The translations under genes and the position numbers were made by a program. 64,000 nucleotides of DNA from positions 124,001 to 188,000 of the forward strand of contig CAWAGB010000005.1 of the NCBI GenBank assembly GCA_963781555.1. Direction: 5' to 3'. Of the stretch, positions 36,751-45,468 are shown piece after piece; the first letter of the stretch is position 1, and each line of letters starts with the position of its first letter. The notes under the pieces were generated by a model. The model saw nothing but the letters and a program-made list of their open reading frames with translations. It did not search any database and was not told the origin of the DNA. The DNA comes from JAICQM01 sp963781555. GTDB lineage: Bacteria > Chloroflexota > Limnocylindria > QHBO01.

Positions 36751-38261
36751 CGCTCCCGCAGGTCGCGGCGAAGGATCTTGCCCGACGCAGAGCGCGGGAT
36801 GGCGTCCACCACCGTGACCTCGGCGAGGCGCTTGTACGGCGCCACGCGCTCGGCGACCCAGTTCCGCAATTCGTGCCCGCCGATCGGCTGGCGGAGGGTG
36901 ACGAACGCGCGCGGCCGCTCGCCCGCCTCCTCGTCCGGCATCCCGACCACCGCCGCGTCGAGCACTGCCGGGTGGCCGATCAGCAGCGCCTCCAGCTCGG
37001 CCGGCGCGACCGCGTGGCCACGTACCTTGATGAGCTCCTTCACCCGGTCCACGATCGTGAACCAGCCCGCCTCGTCGGCGCGCGCCACGTCACCGGTATG
37101 CAGCCAGCCGTCAGGGTCGACGGTGGCGGCGGTTGCGGCCGGGTCGTTGAGGTAGCCGCGCATCACCTGCGGGCCGCGGACCCACAGCTCGCCGGGCTCG
37201 CCGAGGGCGACGTCCGTGCCGCTGACCGGGTCGACCAGGCGAGCCTGCGTGTTTGGCACCAACGGACCGATGCTGCCCGGGTCGCGCATCCCATCGCGAT
37301 CGGCCGTCACATGGGTCACCGGGGAGGCCTCGGTCATGCCGTAGCCCTGGACGATGGCCGCGCCGATGCGCTCGGCCGCAGCGCGGGCCAGCGCGGCGTC
37401 CAGCGGCGCGGCGCCGGACTTGATGATTCGCAGCGACGACATGTCGCGGCCGGCGACGCGCGGGTCGCGCGCCAGCGCCAGGATGATCGGTGGCACCAGC
37501 ATGGCCCGCGTCACCCGATGGCGTTCCACCAGTTCCAGGAAGCCGTCGAGGTCCCAGCGCGGCATGGTCACGACAGTCGCGCCGCGCGAGAGGGCGAGCG
37601 ACAGCACCACCGTCAGGCCATAGATGTGAAAGAAGGGCAGCACCCCGATCAGTACCTCGTCCTCGCCGACATCGAGCTGTGCCCCGATCTGCAGCACGTT
37701 CGCCACGAGGTTGCGATGGGTCAGCTCGACACCTTTCGGCAACCCGGTGGTGCCGCTCGAGAAGGGCAGCGCCACCACGTCCTCGGGCAGGGATCCGCCT
37801 TCCGCGGCCGTGGGGGGGCTGGCTGCCGCAAGCTCGTCGAGCGTTATGCACGCCATCCCTGCCTGCTCTGCCGCGGCGGCGGCGCGATCCATGAACCCGG
37901 GATCTGCCACCAGCAGCCGAGCACCGGCCGTGCGTAGCTGGCGCACGATCTCGTCGACGGTGGCAAGCGAGGGAATTGGGGTCACGATCGCGCCGCGTCG
38001 CGCGATCCCCAGGAAGGCGGTCGCGTACGCCGGGCGGTTGGCAGCGAGCAGGCCGACGACATCTCCGCGCCCAAGGCCCCGCTCCGCCAGGCCGGCCGCC
38101 ACGCGCTCCACTCCATCGGCCAGCCCCGCGTAGGTGAGGAGGCGCCCATCGCTCCCGTCAATGAGCGCCGCCTTGTGCCCGAGCGGGCCGGCGTGCGCGA
38201 GTACGAGCTCGGGGAGGGTGACGGCCGGAATGTCGATCTCGGGGAGCGGGCTGGTGAACAC
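36747..38261 (-). CDS. Acyl-CoA synthetase, 4-coumarate-CoA ligase type, 504 aa
   Basis: ANL-superfamily adenylating enzyme. The P-loop is LPFSSGTTGLPKGVELTH. Motifs GYGMTEASPV, GELWVRGPQVMRGYLND, DGWLHTGD and the hinge region DRVKELIKVRGHAVAP follow, and the C-terminal domain ends with the catalytic lysine in RSASGKILRRDL. The overall pattern is nearest to 4CL/fatty-acyl-CoA ligases; the acid substrate is unknown. GTG 38261 is used because TACACT lies 7 bases upstream and an ATG further upstream would add an unsupported Arg/Ser-rich extension. Confidence 0.88.
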   Translation of the reverse strand: MFTSPLPEIDIPAVTLPELVLAHAGPLGHKAALIDGSDGRLLTYAGLADGVERVAAGLAERGLGRGDVVGLLAANRPAYATAFLGIARRGAIVTPIPSLATVDEIVRQLRTAGARLLVADPGFMDRAAAAAEQAGMACITLDELAAASPPTAAEGGSLPEDVVALPFSSGTTGLPKGVELTHRNLVANVLQIGAQLDVGEDEVLIGVLPFFHIYGLTVVLSLALSRGATVVTMPRWDLDGFLELVERHRVTRAMLVPPIILALARDPRVAGRDMSSLRIIKSGAAPLDAALARAAAERIGAAIVQGYGMTEASPVTHVTADRDGMRDPGSIGPLVPNTQARLVDPVSGTDVALGEPGELWVRGPQVMRGYLNDPAATAATVDPDGWLHTGDVARADEAGWFTIVDRVKELIKVRGHAVAPAELEALLIGHPAVLDAAVVGMPDEEAGERPRAFVTLRQPIGGHELRNWVAERVAPYKRLAEVTVVDAIPRSASGKILRRDLRER

Positions 38262-38340
38262 GCCGCGGAGTGTACGCAGCCACCAGTACTGGCGCTGTGA
38301 CCAGCCGATCGGGCCATCGCGGCTCCCCTGAACGCGATGC

Positions 38341-39705
38341 ATGCTGGCGCGCATGGCGCCACCCGAGACCATTGCCGACACCGCTGCCACGCTGCACGTC
38401 GAGGACCTGCTCGTCTTCGCCCTGCGGCAGGACGGCGCGTCGCTGCTCGGTGGCTCGGGGCGTGGCGCGGGCTGGGCAGGCCTCGTCGAACTGAGCGCTG
38501 CCGGCGAGCCGCGCCTGGCCGAGTTGCTCGAACGCCGGCGCGTGCAACGGGTCGACGCCGACGCCCCCGTGCGCATCGTCGGGCCGTACTGGGCCGCGCA
38601 CGCAGCGCTCGTGCCGGTCGGTGAGCACCTGGTGGTGGTAGGCGCCACGCAACGGATCCGCGCCTCGAGCGGCGAACTGGTTTGCCACGCCACCGAGGCA
38701 GTCGCGCTGATCGGCGACGTCCCGTCGTCCAAGCTGCTTGCCGACGAGCTGGAGCTGGTGCAGGCGGTCCAGCAGCTCAACGAGTTCATGCCGCGCACCC
38801 TGGCCGAGGCTGCGACCCATGCGGCCGCCGTGGCGGCCGACGCGCTGTCGTGCGAGATCGGCGTGGTGCTGTTGCATCGGGACGGCCAGTCGCAGGTTCA
38901 CGGGGCGGGCTCCGCATGGCAGGCGATGGCGGACGACCCGGTGCTCAGCAGCGCACTCCTGGGACTCGCCGCGCGCACCGCTGACGGACCGATCGTGGAG
39001 CAGGACCTCGACGCGGTCGGGGTCTCCGGCCTGCGGATCGTCTCCTGCTACGCACTGGGAATCGGTCCTGACGGCACCCTGGGTGCATTGATCGTCGGTC
39101 ACACGGACCTCCGGCCGCGCGGGTTCACGACGCTCTGCCGGCGCGTGGGACGTGCGCTTGCCGATGCCGCGGAGTCGTCGCTCATGATGGCCATCACCCA
39201 CGAAGAACTTGCCGCGCAGCGCGATCGGTATGCCCGCGAAGCGCGGGTCGATCGCCTCACCGGGCTCGGCAACCTGGTCCAGTGGGAGGACGAGATGGCG
39301 GCCGAGGAGGCGCGCTGGCAACGCTACGCGCGACCCATCGTGCTGGTCTCGATGGACGTCGACGACCTCAAGGAGGCAAACGACCGCCACGGCCACGCGG
39401 CGGGGGACGAACTGCTGCGCACCGTGGCCGGCATCCTGCGCGGTGCAATGCGCACCAGCGACGTGCTGGCCCGAACGGGCGGCGATGAATTCGCCGCCAT
39501 GCTCCTCGAAGCGGATGCGGCGGGCGCGGCGTCGTTGAAGCAACGCGTTGCGGCAGCCTGCGCCGCCGCCGGCACCGACCCTCCCGTCTCGCTGTCGATC
39601 GGCTGGGCCGTTCCCGTCGCGGGCGAAACGCTGCGTGCCGCGCTGGCGCGCGCCGACGCGGCGATGTACGAGGCCAAGCGCTCGCTGGTTCCGTCCGAGG
39701 GCTGA
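38341..39705 (+). CDS. GGDEF diguanylate cyclase with N-terminal GAF-like sensor, 454 aa
   Basis: Residues 1-290 form a poorly conserved sensor region containing a GAF-like domain (TLAEAATHAAAVAADALSCE). A helix leads into the GGDEF domain (RVDRLTGLGNL, SMDVDDLKEANDRHGHAAGD, RTGGDEFAAML). The active site is intact (GGDEF) and the inhibitory I-site RTSD stands five residues before it, so c-di-GMP synthesis with product feedback is expected. No transmembrane helix. No EAL or PilZ gene is in the window. Monocistronic, divergent from the acyl-CoA ligase. Confidence 0.9.
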   Translation: MLARMAPPETIADTAATLHVEDLLVFALRQDGASLLGGSGRGAGWAGLVELSAAGEPRLAELLERRRVQRVDADAPVRIVGPYWAAHAALVPVGEHLVVVGATQRIRASSGELVCHATEAVALIGDVPSSKLLADELELVQAVQQLNEFMPRTLAEAATHAAAVAADALSCEIGVVLLHRDGQSQVHGAGSAWQAMADDPVLSSALLGLAARTADGPIVEQDLDAVGVSGLRIVSCYALGIGPDGTLGALIVGHTDLRPRGFTTLCRRVGRALADAAESSLMMAITHEELAAQRDRYAREARVDRLTGLGNLVQWEDEMAAEEARWQRYARPIVLVSMDVDDLKEANDRHGHAAGDELLRTVAGILRGAMRTSDVLARTGGDEFAAMLLEADAAGAASLKQRVAAACAAAGTDPPVSLSIGWAVPVAGETLRAALARADAAMYEAKRSLVPSEG

Positions 39706-39743
39706 GCCGCACACTGCGGAGCGCGGCGCGGTAGCGTAGGGCG

Positions 39744-40445
39744 ATGCCCGGTGCTACCCCCATTGTCCACCGCGACGACCACCTCGTGGTCGCCGACAAG
39801 CCGGCGGGCGTGCTCGCCGTCGGGCCCGGCTCGATCCACGAACGCCTCGCGGCCGAGCTCGGGGAGCGCCTCTTCATCGTGCACCGCCTGGACCGCGAGA
39901 CGAGCGGGTTGATCGCCTTCGCTCGCGATGCCGAGACGCATCGGTACCTGAGCGGCCGGTTCGAGGAGCGGGCGGTCGCGAAGGTGTATCTCGCCGCCGT
40001 GTCGGGCCACGTCGAACCCGCCACCGGAAGCGTGGATTTCGCGCTGCGCGAGTTCGGCTCGGGGCGGATGGGCGTGGATCGCAAGGGCAAGCCATCGCAC
40101 ACTTCCTACGCCGTCCTCGAGCGCCTGACCGATGCCGACCTCGTCGAGCTGCGCCCGCACACCGGGCGTCGCCACCAGCTGCGCGTGCACATGCACGCCA
40201 TCGGTCATGCCGTCCTGGGCGACCCGCGGTACGGCAATCCCCGACCGGTGGGCGGCGTCGAGCGGCTCATGCTGCACGCCGCCGCGCTGTCGTTTGCGGG
40301 GCCGGACGGAACGCCGATCGCCGTGCAGGCGGCTACGCCATCGGACTTCGAGGCCGTCGTGGCCCGGCTGCGTGGCCCAGGGGGAAGCGATGGCCGAGCG
40401 TCGAAATTGGCTGGGGCGGAAGGATTCGAACCTTCGATCTCCTGA
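39744..40445 (+). CDS. RluA-family pseudouridine synthase, 233 aa, 3' end overlapping antisense tRNA
   Basis: Isomerises uridine in rRNA or tRNA. The catalytic aspartate is in IVHRLDRETSGLIAFA, and the second core segment is ELRPHTGRRHQLRVHMHAIG...DPRYG. There is no S4 domain. The last ~12 codons read antisense through the 3' end of the tRNA-Gln gene (the LAGAEGFEPS tail is typical of translated tRNA sequence). The true C-terminus may therefore be earlier, with a small indel hiding the real stop, or the genes may genuinely overlap. TAGCGT with a 6-base spacer precedes the ATG. Confidence 0.87.
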   Translation: MPGATPIVHRDDHLVVADKPAGVLAVGPGSIHERLAAELGERLFIVHRLDRETSGLIAFARDAETHRYLSGRFEERAVAKVYLAAVSGHVEPATGSVDFALREFGSGRMGVDRKGKPSHTSYAVLERLTDADLVELRPHTGRRHQLRVHMHAIGHAVLGDPRYGNPRPVGGVERLMLHAAALSFAGPDGTPIAVQAATPSDFEAVVARLRGPGGSDGRASKLAGAEGFEPSIS

Positions 40446-40482
40446 TCCAGAGTCAGGCGCCTTACCGCTTGGCCACACCCCA
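40408..40482 (-). tRNA. tRNA-Gln (anticodon CTG)
   Basis: The minus strand folds as a complete cloverleaf: acceptor TGGGGTG/CGCCCCA, anticodon stem CCTGA/TCAGG around the loop CTCTGGA (anticodon CTG), T-arm GAAGG-TTCGAATC-CTTC, discriminator G and an encoded CCA (40408-40410). The 38 bp at its 3' end overlap the pseudouridine synthase reading frame on the other strand. Confidence 0.93.
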
Positions 40483-40615
40483 GCGGCCGGCCATCGATTC
40501 TAGCAGACCGATTTCGAGGCTCCCATTCGGGCGACAGGAAGGGACCCATGGGCCTGCCGCAGCCGAGCCATCGGTCCAGTGCCGGGCGGAACGACATCCC
40601 CGGCCACTGGACACT

Positions 40616-40634
40616 GCTACACTAATGATGTAGC
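40616..40634. promoter_or_regulatory. Palindrome overlapping a possible -10, upstream of yerC-his operon
   Basis: GCTACA-CTAATGA-TGTAGC, 6-bp arms with a 7-base centre, 10 bp before the ATG of the TrpR-like gene. It overlaps TACACT (40618-40623), a possible -10. This is a good candidate operator for autoregulation. This stretch is also the most AT-rich intergenic piece nearby. Confidence 0.5.
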
Positions 40635-40644
40635 GTGCTAAAGT

Positions 40645-40983
40645 ATGACCGACCACACATCCGAACGGACGAACGGCGGCGAGGATCGCTGGCTGACCGA
40701 CGAGATTCGCGATCTCGCGTCGGCGCTCGTCCTGTTGGACGAGCCGGACGAGGCGCTCCGCTTCCTGCGTGACCTGTGCACCGTCAACGAGCTCCGCGAG
40801 CTGGGGCAGCGCTGGCAGGTTGCCCGGCTGCTGGACGACGGGGTCAGCTACCACGAGGTCAGCCTCCGCACCGGTGCGTCAAGCGCGACGATCAGCCGCG
40901 TTGCCCAGTGGCTGCGCTACGGCCGCGACGGCTATCGGCTGCTCATCGATCGGTCGCGGGCGGCAGGCGGAGGCGGCCAATGA
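40645..40983 (+). CDS. YerC/TrpR-family DNA-binding regulator, 112 aa
   Basis: A TrpR-fold protein of the YerC/YecD type: helices LASALVLLDEPDEALRFLRDLCTVNELRELGQRWQVARLL and the helix-turn-helix segment YHEVSLRTGASSATISRVAQWL. A basic/Gly tail closes it. It is the first gene of the histidine operon, overlapping hisG by ATGA. Its operon position and the upstream palindrome suggest it senses a his-pathway metabolite and controls the operon and itself; the ligand is unproven. TrpR proper binds tryptophan, but no trp genes are here. Confidence 0.9.
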   Translation: MTDHTSERTNGGEDRWLTDEIRDLASALVLLDEPDEALRFLRDLCTVNELRELGQRWQVARLLDDGVSYHEVSLRTGASSATISRVAQWLRYGRDGYRLLIDRSRAAGGGGQ

Positions 40984-41846
40984 ACGGGTCGAACGGACGC
41001 CTGCGCCTCGCACTTCCCAACAAGGGCCGGCTTGCGGAGCCGGCGATCGCGCTGCTCCGGGATGCCGGCGTGGAGGTCGAGCTGAGCGATCGGCGCTTGA
41101 GCGCTGTTGCGCGCAACATCGACCTGGAGCTGCTCTTCGTTCGTACCGATGACGTGGCGGAGTACGTCGCAGATGGGCTCGTCGGGCTTGGGCTGACGGG
41201 GAAGGACCTGGTCGCGGAGCACGGCGACGGCCTCGAACCGGTCCTGAGCCTCGGGTTCGGCGGTTGCTCGCTCGTTCTCGCGGTGCCGGCCGGGCTCGAG
41301 GTCGAGGGGTTGGAGGGGCTGCGCGGACGGCGCATCGCAACGACGTTCCCGCGTCTGACCCGCGACTTTCTGGCGAGCCACGGGGTCGAGGCGCAGGTCA
41401 TCGAGGTCTCCGGCGCGGTCGAGGTGACGCCACAGCTCGGGATCGCCGACGCGGTGGTGGATCTCGTGGCCAGTGGCAGCACGCTGCGCATGAACGGGCT
41501 GCGCCCTGTCGCCACGCTCCTCGAATCGGAGGCGGTGCTGGTCGGCCCCGGGCCCGCCATCCTCGATGATCCGCGGGTCGCGTCGCTCGTGGCGATGCTG
41601 CGGAGCGTCGTGGAGGCGCGCGGCAAGGAGTACCTCATGATGAATGCCCCCTCGGCGTCCATCGACCGCATCCGCGAGCTCATCCCGGGCCTTTCGGGGC
41701 CGACCGTGATGCCGCTCGCCGACCCCACCATGATCGCGGTCCACTCGGTCGTCGAGCGCACCACGCTGTGGCAGGTCGTCCCCGCCCTCAAGGCGGCCGG
41801 TGCACGCGACATCCTCGTCGTCCCCATCGAGAAGGTGATCCGATGA
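40980..41846 (+). CDS. hisG: ATP phosphoribosyltransferase (long form), 288 aa
   Basis: First step of histidine synthesis: ATP plus PRPP gives phosphoribosyl-ATP. Typical starting motif LRLALPNKGRLAEPAIALL. The PRPP-binding region near VEVTPQLGIADAVVDLVASGSTLRMN lies around residues 145-170. The C-terminal ~75 residues form the HisG_C domain that binds histidine for feedback inhibition (YLMMNAPSASIDRIRELIPG...ILVVPIEKVI). No HisZ is needed for the long form. ATGA overlap with the regulator upstream and with the next gene. Confidence 0.94.
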   Translation: MNGSNGRLRLALPNKGRLAEPAIALLRDAGVEVELSDRRLSAVARNIDLELLFVRTDDVAEYVADGLVGLGLTGKDLVAEHGDGLEPVLSLGFGGCSLVLAVPAGLEVEGLEGLRGRRIATTFPRLTRDFLASHGVEAQVIEVSGAVEVTPQLGIADAVVDLVASGSTLRMNGLRPVATLLESEAVLVGPGPAILDDPRVASLVAMLRSVVEARGKEYLMMNAPSASIDRIRELIPGLSGPTVMPLADPTMIAVHSVVERTTLWQVVPALKAAGARDILVVPIEKVIR

Positions 41847-44248
41847 CGTCGCTCTCGGCCCCCGGAGCGCTCGCTCGTCGCATCGACTGGTCCGCTTCCG
41901 GTGAGACGCAGCGCACGCAATGGATCGATGCGCTCCGCCCCACGGGCAGCGCGGTCGACGTGCAGCCGATCCTCGCGGCGGTTCGGCAACGAGGTGACGC
42001 CGCCATCCGCGAGCTGACGCGCAGTCTCGACGGCGTCGACCTCACCAACCCGCGGGTTGACCCCGAGGAGATCGACGCGGCCGCGCGCGCCCTCGACCCG
42101 TCGCTGCTCGCCGCCATCGACGCCTCGATCAGCGCCGTGCGCCGCTTCCACGTTGACCAGCGCGACGCGCTGCGCGCCGAACGCAGCGTGCGGACGCTGC
42201 CCGGTGTCACCGCCTGGCGCCGATGGGGGCCTCTCGCCCGGGTCGGGGGGTACGTGCCGGGCGGGCGTGCGCCCCTGGCGAGCTCGGTGGTCATGATCGG
42301 CGTGCCCGCCCGGCTTGCGGGCGTCGACGAGCTCGTCATCGCCACGCCGCCGGGGCCCGACGGAAGGGTGCCGGCGGCGATCCTGGCGGCCGCCGCACGG
42401 GTCGGCGTGGACCGGGTGCTCCGCATCGGGGGAGCACAGGCGATCGCGGCACTGGCCTACGGGACCGAGACCATCCCCGCCGTCGATCTCATCGTCGGCG
42501 CCGGCAACGCCTGGGTGACCGCTGCCAAGCGTGCCGTGGCCTCCGATGTCGCCATCGACCTGCCCGCCGGTCCGAGCGAGTGCGTCGTGGTCGCTGACGC
42601 GGCGGCCGACCCGGAGCTGGTCGCGCTCGACCTCCTTGCGCAGGCCGAGCACGGCCCCGACTCGGTTGCCGTGCTGGTGACCGATGCGCCGGCGCTCGTC
42701 GACGCCGTCGAGGGTCGCCTCACCCTCCTCGCAGGTGGGCTCGAGACCGGCGAGCGAGCACTCGCCACGGTCCGGCGGCACGGCGGTGCCGTCATCACCG
42801 CGGACCTGGCCGAGGCGGCGGCCGTCGCCGACGCGATTGCGCCCGAGCACCTCTCGCTCCAGTGCGCCGGCGCCGACGCCCTCGGCGAGCGCATTCGGTT
42901 CGCCGGCGCGGTCTTCATCGGTCCCTGGTCGGCCATCGCCGCCGGCGACTACGGGACCGGGACGAACCACGTCCTGCCCACCGGCGGTGCTGCTCGTGCC
43001 CGGAGCGGCCTGTCAGTGGAGACGTTCGGGCGCTGGCTCGAGCTCCAGCGGCTGACCCCTGGGGGAGCGCTGGCGGTCGCCGGAACCGTCGCTCGCCTGG
43101 CCGCCGCCGAGGGCCTGCCGGCGCACGCCGCATCGGTACAGGCGCGGGCCGAGCGGGCAGCCGCGACGCAGGCGCCCGACGACCCGGTGGGGCTGCTCCG
43201 ACGTCCCGAGCCGGTCGCCGCGTACCCCGCTGAATCCTCGGATGCGGATCTCGCCGCGTCGACCGGCCTGCCGGTGGAGCGCATCTCGCGGATGGACATG
43301 AACACGCTGCCGGGGCGCGCCCACGCCGAGTACGGGGACCTGGCCTACCGCGACCTGCGCGCGGCGCTGGCCGGGGCGTGTGGCGCGTCGCCCGACCAGA
43401 TCGTGCCGGGGGCCGGTGCCGACGAGCTCATCCGGCTGGTGACCGGCCAGGCGGTCGGGCCCGGCGACGCGGTCGTAATCCCAACGCCAACCTTCGCGAT
43501 GTTCGAGGTGGAGGCGCGGCTTGCTGGGGCGCGAGTCGTCGCAGTGCCGCGTACCGAGCCCGGGCGGCGCCAACCGGTGGCGGAGATCCGTGCCGCCGCC
43601 ACGGAGAACGGCGCGCGGCTGGTGTGGCTCTGCACGCCCAACAACCCGACCGGCGACGCGTATTCGCTCGACGAGATCCGCGCGCTGGCCGACGGCCTGC
43701 CGGCGCTGGTGGCGGTGGACGAGGTGTACCTCGAGTTCGCCGAGGAGACCCTCGGGATGGTGCCGAACAGCACCTCGGCCGTGGCACTGCAGGCCGAGCT
43801 GCCGAACATCCTGGTCCTGCGCTCGCTCTCGAAGGCCCATGGCATCGCCGGGGCGCGGGTCGGCTACCTCGTCACGCCGACGCCGCTCGCCGAGCGCTTC
43901 CAGGCCGCCCGGCTGCCGCTCTCGGTGGCCGCGCCCAGCCAGGAGATCGCGTTGGCCGCGCTTCGCGATGCCGACGCTCCGCGGCGGCGGGGTGCCGTCA
44001 TCCGCGAGCGCGATCGTCTTGCCGCCGCTATCGCCCGGCTTGGCTGGGAGGTGCTCCCGTCGGTCGCCAACTTTTTCAGCGTTCGACCGCCGGACGCCGC
44101 CGTCGTGGAGCGGGCGCTGCGGCGCCAGGGGATCATCGTGCGCCACTACCAGGCCGGACCGATGGCGGGCTGGCTGCGCATCACGGCGCGCGCCACGGAC
44201 GAGGGCGATCGGCTGCTGGCCGCCCTCGGCGAGCTGGCCCACCCATGA
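41843..44248 (+). CDS. hisDC: Fused histidinol dehydrogenase-histidinol-phosphate aminotransferase, 801 aa
   Basis: Residues 1-435 are HisD: ARVGGYVPGGRAPLASSVVM, GAGNAWVTAAKRAV, LPAGPSECVVVAD, LAQAEHGPDSVAVLVT with zinc ligands, and AGAVFIGPWSAIAAGDYGTG. Residues ~440-801 are a HisC-type fold I PLP enzyme: VWLCTPNNPTGDAYS, VDEVYLEFA, RSLSKAHGIAGARVGYL with the PLP lysine. The two are joined in one uninterrupted frame by a short linker (GLLRRPEPVAAYPAESSDAD). They catalyse non-consecutive steps (HisC precedes the phosphatase and HisD). No stop or start is visible at the joint, and both parts are full length. Flanking genes overlap by ATGA. Confidence 0.9.
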   Translation: MTSLSAPGALARRIDWSASGETQRTQWIDALRPTGSAVDVQPILAAVRQRGDAAIRELTRSLDGVDLTNPRVDPEEIDAAARALDPSLLAAIDASISAVRRFHVDQRDALRAERSVRTLPGVTAWRRWGPLARVGGYVPGGRAPLASSVVMIGVPARLAGVDELVIATPPGPDGRVPAAILAAAARVGVDRVLRIGGAQAIAALAYGTETIPAVDLIVGAGNAWVTAAKRAVASDVAIDLPAGPSECVVVADAAADPELVALDLLAQAEHGPDSVAVLVTDAPALVDAVEGRLTLLAGGLETGERALATVRRHGGAVITADLAEAAAVADAIAPEHLSLQCAGADALGERIRFAGAVFIGPWSAIAAGDYGTGTNHVLPTGGAARARSGLSVETFGRWLELQRLTPGGALAVAGTVARLAAAEGLPAHAASVQARAERAAATQAPDDPVGLLRRPEPVAAYPAESSDADLAASTGLPVERISRMDMNTLPGRAHAEYGDLAYRDLRAALAGACGASPDQIVPGAGADELIRLVTGQAVGPGDAVVIPTPTFAMFEVEARLAGARVVAVPRTEPGRRQPVAEIRAAATENGARLVWLCTPNNPTGDAYSLDEIRALADGLPALVAVDEVYLEFAEETLGMVPNSTSAVALQAELPNILVLRSLSKAHGIAGARVGYLVTPTPLAERFQAARLPLSVAAPSQEIALAALRDADAPRRRGAVIRERDRLAAAIARLGWEVLPSVANFFSVRPPDAAVVERALRRQGIIVRHYQAGPMAGWLRITARATDEGDRLLAALGELAHP

Positions 44249-44841
44249 GCCGCCGTGGCGTTGCCGAGCGTGCGACGAACGAAACGACGGTGCGCGTGGC
44301 GGTCGAGCTGGACGGCAGCGGCACGAGCCGGATCGAGACGGGCATCGGCTTCCTTGACCACCTGCTTGACCAGCTTGCGCGCCACGCATTGTTGGACCTG
44401 GAGGTCGCCGCGTCCGGGGATCTGGAGGTGGACGAGCACCACAGCGTCGAGGACTGCGGAATTGTGCTCGGCCGCGCGCTGGACGAGGCGCTCGGCGACC
44501 GTCGCGGCATCCGCCGCTACGGCGATGCGACGATCCCCATGGACGAGGCCCTCGCCACCTGCGCCATCGACCTTGGCGGGCGCGCCTGGTCGTCCATCAC
44601 CCCTCGTCCCGACCCGTTCGCGGGGGTGAGCGCGTGGCTCGAGCTGCTGCCGCATCTCCTCGAATCGGTGGCACGCGAGGCACGGCTGACGCTCCACCTC
44701 CGCGTCACCGGCGCCGCCAGCACGCACCATCATGCGGAGGCGGCCATGAAGGCCTTCGCTCGCGCCCTGCGCACGGCGATCGAGCTCGACCCCCGGCTGT
44801 CGCGCGCCGACGTGCCGAGCACGAAGGGGACGCTGCAGTGA
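44245..44841 (+). CDS. hisB: Imidazoleglycerol-phosphate dehydratase, 198 aa
   Basis: Converts IGP to imidazoleacetol phosphate. Diagnostic manganese/metal motifs are GIGFLDHLLDQLARH and DEHHSVEDCGIVLG in the first half, and ASTHHHAEAAMKAFARAL in the second. It is the dehydratase-only form without the N-terminal HAD phosphatase, so histidinol-phosphate phosphatase must be encoded elsewhere. ATGA overlap with hisDC and GTGA overlap with hisH. Confidence 0.94.
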   Translation: MSRRGVAERATNETTVRVAVELDGSGTSRIETGIGFLDHLLDQLARHALLDLEVAASGDLEVDEHHSVEDCGIVLGRALDEALGDRRGIRRYGDATIPMDEALATCAIDLGGRAWSSITPRPDPFAGVSAWLELLPHLLESVAREARLTLHLRVTGAASTHHHAEAAMKAFARALRTAIELDPRLSRADVPSTKGTLQ

Positions 44842-45468
44842 TCGGCGTCGTCGACTTCGGGTCGGGCAACACGCGTTCGGTACTCCGGGGGCTGACCGCT
44901 GCGGGCGCCCGTGCGACGCTGGTGCGCGACCCGGCGGGGCTGGCACGGTACGAGCGCCTTGTGCTGCCGGGCGTCGGCGCGGCCGGCTCGGCCGTCCGCG
45001 CGCTTCGCGAGGCGGGCCTGTGGGACGAGGTCGGCCGGCGCGCGGCGCGCGGCGTGCCGCTCCTCGGCATCTGCCTTGGCGCGCAGCTGCTGCTCGAGGG
45101 GAGCGACGAGGACAACGCGCCCGGGCTCGGGCTCATCGCCGGTCGCTGCCGTGCCTTCCCGCCCCTCGAGGATGGCGGTCCGCGGCATCGTGCCGCACGT
45201 CGGCTGGAACGCCGTCGAGCTGCGTCACGGCCACCGCGCGGACGCGTACTTCGTGCACGGCTATTGGCTCGAGGCGACCGATCCCGGCACCGTGATCGGC
45301 ACCACCGAGGTCGACGGCTTCCGATTCCCGAGCGTGCTGCGCTCGGGGTCGCTCACCGCAGTCCAGTTCCACCCCGAGAAGAGCGGCGGGTTCGGGCGCG
45401 CCCTGCTGCGGGCATTCGCCACCGGGCTGCTGGACGCGGCGCCGGACCGGGTGCCGTCATGGACCTGA
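44838..45468 (+). CDS. hisH: Imidazole glycerol phosphate synthase glutaminase subunit, one apparent 1-bp insertion
   Basis: Supplies ammonia to HisF. The nucleophile elbow is VPLLGICLGAQLLLEGSDE. The catalytic His-Glu pair is in AVQFHPEKSG. From the GTG to FPPLEDG the frame is one, and from VRGIVPHVGWNAVEL to the end another, with the joint near 45175. Removing one base gives 209 residues, normal for HisH. The TGA lies 10 bp inside hisA. In the uncorrected sequence the first frame runs on into hisA and imitates a HisH-HisA fusion, which is not real. Confidence 0.92.
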
